Assembly (NCBI GenBank): GCA_030043175.1
Contig: JASHYD010000511.1
Coordinates: 1-7,724 of the forward strand
Origin: Xanthobacteraceae bacterium
Lineage (GTDB): Bacteria; Pseudomonadota; Alphaproteobacteria; Rhizobiales; Xanthobacteraceae
DNA length: 7,724 nt
Reading direction: 5' to 3'
Shown here: positions 7,022 through 7,724 of the stretch, piece by piece
Numbering within the stretch: the first letter of the stretch is position 1
Layout of the letters: every line of letters begins with the position of its first letter
The notes under the pieces: model-generated
The model's input: only the letters and a program-made list of their open reading frames with translations
The model's database searches: none
What the model was told of the DNA's origin: nothing
Position numbers and translations under genes: made by a program

Positions 7022-7028
7022 CCCCCCC
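7022..7028 (-). promoter_or_regulatory. G7 tract at the ribosome-binding position of the receptor
   Basis: On the minus strand a run of seven G lies four bases before the receptor ATG (ending at base 7022; spacer CTAG). No AGGAGG-like site is present, so the G-run probably serves as an unusual Shine-Dalgarno element. It decides the choice of ATG 7017 as start, but only weakly. Confidence 0.35.
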
Positions 7029-7053
7029 AAGTCGATTCCAAGTAAATAGAGAT

Positions 7054-7065
7054 GCGCGATCGCGC
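7054..7065. repeat. perfect 12-bp palindrome GCGCGATCGCGC in receptor leader
   Basis: The sequence is fully self-complementary and stands out in an AT-rich leader, 37 bases upstream of the receptor ATG. It may be a regulator site or a leader hairpin nucleus; GCGATCGC-type palindromes also occur by chance in GC-rich genomes. Confidence 0.3.
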
Positions 7066-7144
7066 TATTATCTATTTCGGGGACAGAATAAAATTCAATG
7101 CCGTTTACGGATATCGGCCAGTTAATGAATTTGAATCTATCCAA

Positions 7145-7161
7145 ATTGGAGATCTTCTAAA
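7145..7161 (-). promoter_or_regulatory. ICE-like (Irr-box-like) motif, one half perfect
   Basis: Minus strand reads TTTAGAA-GAT-CTCCAAT. The rhizobial iron-control element bound by Irr is close to TTTAGAA-N3-TTCTAAA; the first half matches 7/7 and the second 4/7. It overlaps the candidate -10 region of the receptor promoter, the right place for iron control. A degenerate second half keeps confidence low. Confidence 0.35.
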
Positions 7162-7189
7162 TTTAGTACCAGGCTATCCGATCTGTTAA
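7160..7189 (-). promoter_or_regulatory. candidate promoter of the siderophore receptor operon
   Basis: Minus strand has TTAACA (7189-7184) as -35 (5/6 of TTGACA), an 18-base spacer, and TAAATT (7165-7160) as -10 (4/6 of TATAAT). It would start transcription near 7153 and give a leader of about 135 bases. A weaker alternative is TTGAAT around 7095 with GATAAT near 7070 at 20-base spacing. Prediction by eye only. Confidence 0.3.
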
Positions 7190-7320
7190 CGACCATTGAT
7201 ACTTGAGTTTACAATTATTCCAATTTGGAGCTCGCAAAGCAGGCCCGCGAAGAACACTGGAATGCGTACCGGCGGTTTTGATGAAGTTGACGTTATAGAG
7301 GCGGTACCGAGGCCCAACAA

Positions 7321-7560
7321 TCAATCGCTGCTCGGAGGCTTCATCAGGGAAAACAGCTCGTCGACGGTCTTCTGCGCCGTCTCCCGCACCCGCGGCGTGT
7401 CGGAAGTACCGCAAATTCTGATCTGGCTAACCACGGCTTTGACTTCGTCGCGAAAATCGGTGAGGAACGACAGCGGGTCCTTCGAATTATTCGCAACTTT
7501 TGCAATAAGTCCTATTATCAGGATCTGGCAAGCGATCATGCGGCCGTTGAGTTCGTCCAT
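7321..7560 (-). CDS. small helical hypothetical protein (79 aa)
   Basis: The frame from ATG 7560 to TGA 7321-7323 gives 79 residues with protein-like composition: a hydrophobic helix at about 8-22 (MIACQILIIGLIAKV), then NNSKDPLSFLTDFRDEVKAV, a Cys at 50, and a C-terminal amphipathic helix (about 57-74). It resembles in style the short uncharacterised proteins common in Bradyrhizobium, but I cannot name a family. The hydrophobic stretch is short and bounded by charged residues, so it may be an amphipathic packing helix and not a membrane anchor. A weak GGGAA lies about 6 bases upstream of the ATG, and a 7-bp inverted repeat lies 112 bases upstream. It is followed by the receptor promoter region; same strand, but the roughly 300-base gap argues for separate transcription. 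Larger antisense and frame-shifted ORFs over this stretch are less protein-like. Confidence 0.6.
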   Translation of the reverse strand: MDELNGRMIACQILIIGLIAKVANNSKDPLSFLTDFRDEVKAVVSQIRICGTSDTPRVRETAQKTVDELFSLMKPPSSD

Positions 7561-7671
7561 CGAATTTTCCCATTGCCAAATGGCGATGAAGCCACCGGAG
7601 GAGATTCCAACAATGGTAGATATGTCCGGATCGACGCTTCTGGCAATCAGAAATTAATGCACGCCCTGACA

Positions 7672-7690
7672 TGGAATTATAACAATTCCA
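7672..7690. repeat. inverted repeat TGGAATT-ATAAC-AATTCCA
   Basis: Perfect 7-bp arms (7672-7678 and 7684-7690) with a 5-base AT-rich centre, in the gene-free right end (7561-7724). It lies 112-130 bases upstream of the small minus-strand gene, so an operator for that gene is possible. The rest of 7561-7724 shows no gene that I can support. Confidence 0.35.
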
Positions 7691-7724
7691 AACAGCCTTC
7701 GCGCAGGCGATAGGCCAGTGCCGC

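Larger units (their letters stand above)
7140..7229. repeat. paired 11-bp palindromes TCCAAATTGGA / TCCAATTTGGA
   Basis: TCCAAATTGGA at 7140-7150 and TCCAATTTGGA at 7219-7229 are exact reverse complements of each other, and each is nearly palindromic itself. The shared flank (GGAG-A/C-TC) continues as a direct repeat to 7154 and 7233. They bracket the candidate promoter, which lies between them, and the first overlaps the ICE-like motif. Two spaced copies suit a dimeric regulator that loops DNA or binds cooperatively; identity unknown. Confidence 0.4.
7018..7320 (-). other. receptor upstream region (regulatory, no gene)
   Basis: These 303 bases separate the receptor start from the stop of the small gene at 7321. 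They are clearly more AT-rich than the coding flanks, as expected of a promoter region. They contain a candidate promoter, an ICE-like motif, a pair of TCCAAATTGGA-type palindromes and a GCGCGATCGCGC palindrome. Short ORFs here (for example minus strand 7414-7163) run through the small gene in another frame and look spurious. Confidence 0.6.

Noticed and set aside
6431..7144. 237-codon minus-strand ORF in another frame of the receptor N-terminus
   Set aside because: Low-complexity Gly/Ser/Arg product in the wrong frame; the receptor frame holds the plug motifs.
7196..7657. 153-codon plus-strand ORF over the small gene
   Set aside because: The minus-strand 79-residue frame is more protein-like; the plus-strand product has no motif and an unsupported start inside the receptor regulatory region.

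Overview
The window looks like a GC-rich alphaproteobacterial chromosome, most likely Bradyrhizobium or a close relative. This is inferred from protein style, high GC in third codon positions, the order of the iron-uptake genes and the integrase family. No rRNA or tRNA is present to confirm it.

The right-hand two thirds (about 7190 down to 1788, minus strand) is one iron-siderophore uptake operon. In transcription order it holds an outer-membrane TonB-dependent siderophore receptor (7017-4546), a PiuC/YbiX-type Fe(II)/2-oxoglutarate hydroxylase (4513-3830), ExbB (3833-3141), ExbD (3136-2663) and TonB (2666-1788). The last four are packed with 4-base start/stop overlaps (ATGA, GTGA) or a 4-base gap, which suggests translational coupling. 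The receptor would bind a ferric siderophore, and ExbB-ExbD-TonB would supply proton-motive-force energy to it. The hydroxylase is a habitual partner of such receptors and its substrate is unsettled. About 130-170 bases upstream of the receptor there is a plausible sigma-70-like promoter overlapped by a half-perfect Irr/ICE-like motif, with a repeated 11-bp palindrome nearby.

The left edge (1-423, plus strand) is the C-terminal end of a second TonB-dependent receptor. It points toward the operon, so two iron/TonB loci converge. Between them (424-1787) lies a scruffy accessory stretch. It holds a small Cys-rich zinc-ribbon-like ORF (494-892), a non-coding or tiny-ORF region with several inverted and direct repeats (893-1348), and a frameshifted, truncated tyrosine-recombinase remnant (1349-1782). 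This looks like the scar of an old insertion.

The right edge (7321-7560, minus strand) carries a small predicted helical protein of unknown function, with a 7-bp inverted repeat about 115 bases upstream of its start.

I do not see a clear new biological system. The best leads are the promoter architecture of the receptor, the long basic linker between its TonB box and plug, and the small Cys-rich and 55-codon ORFs in the accessory gap.
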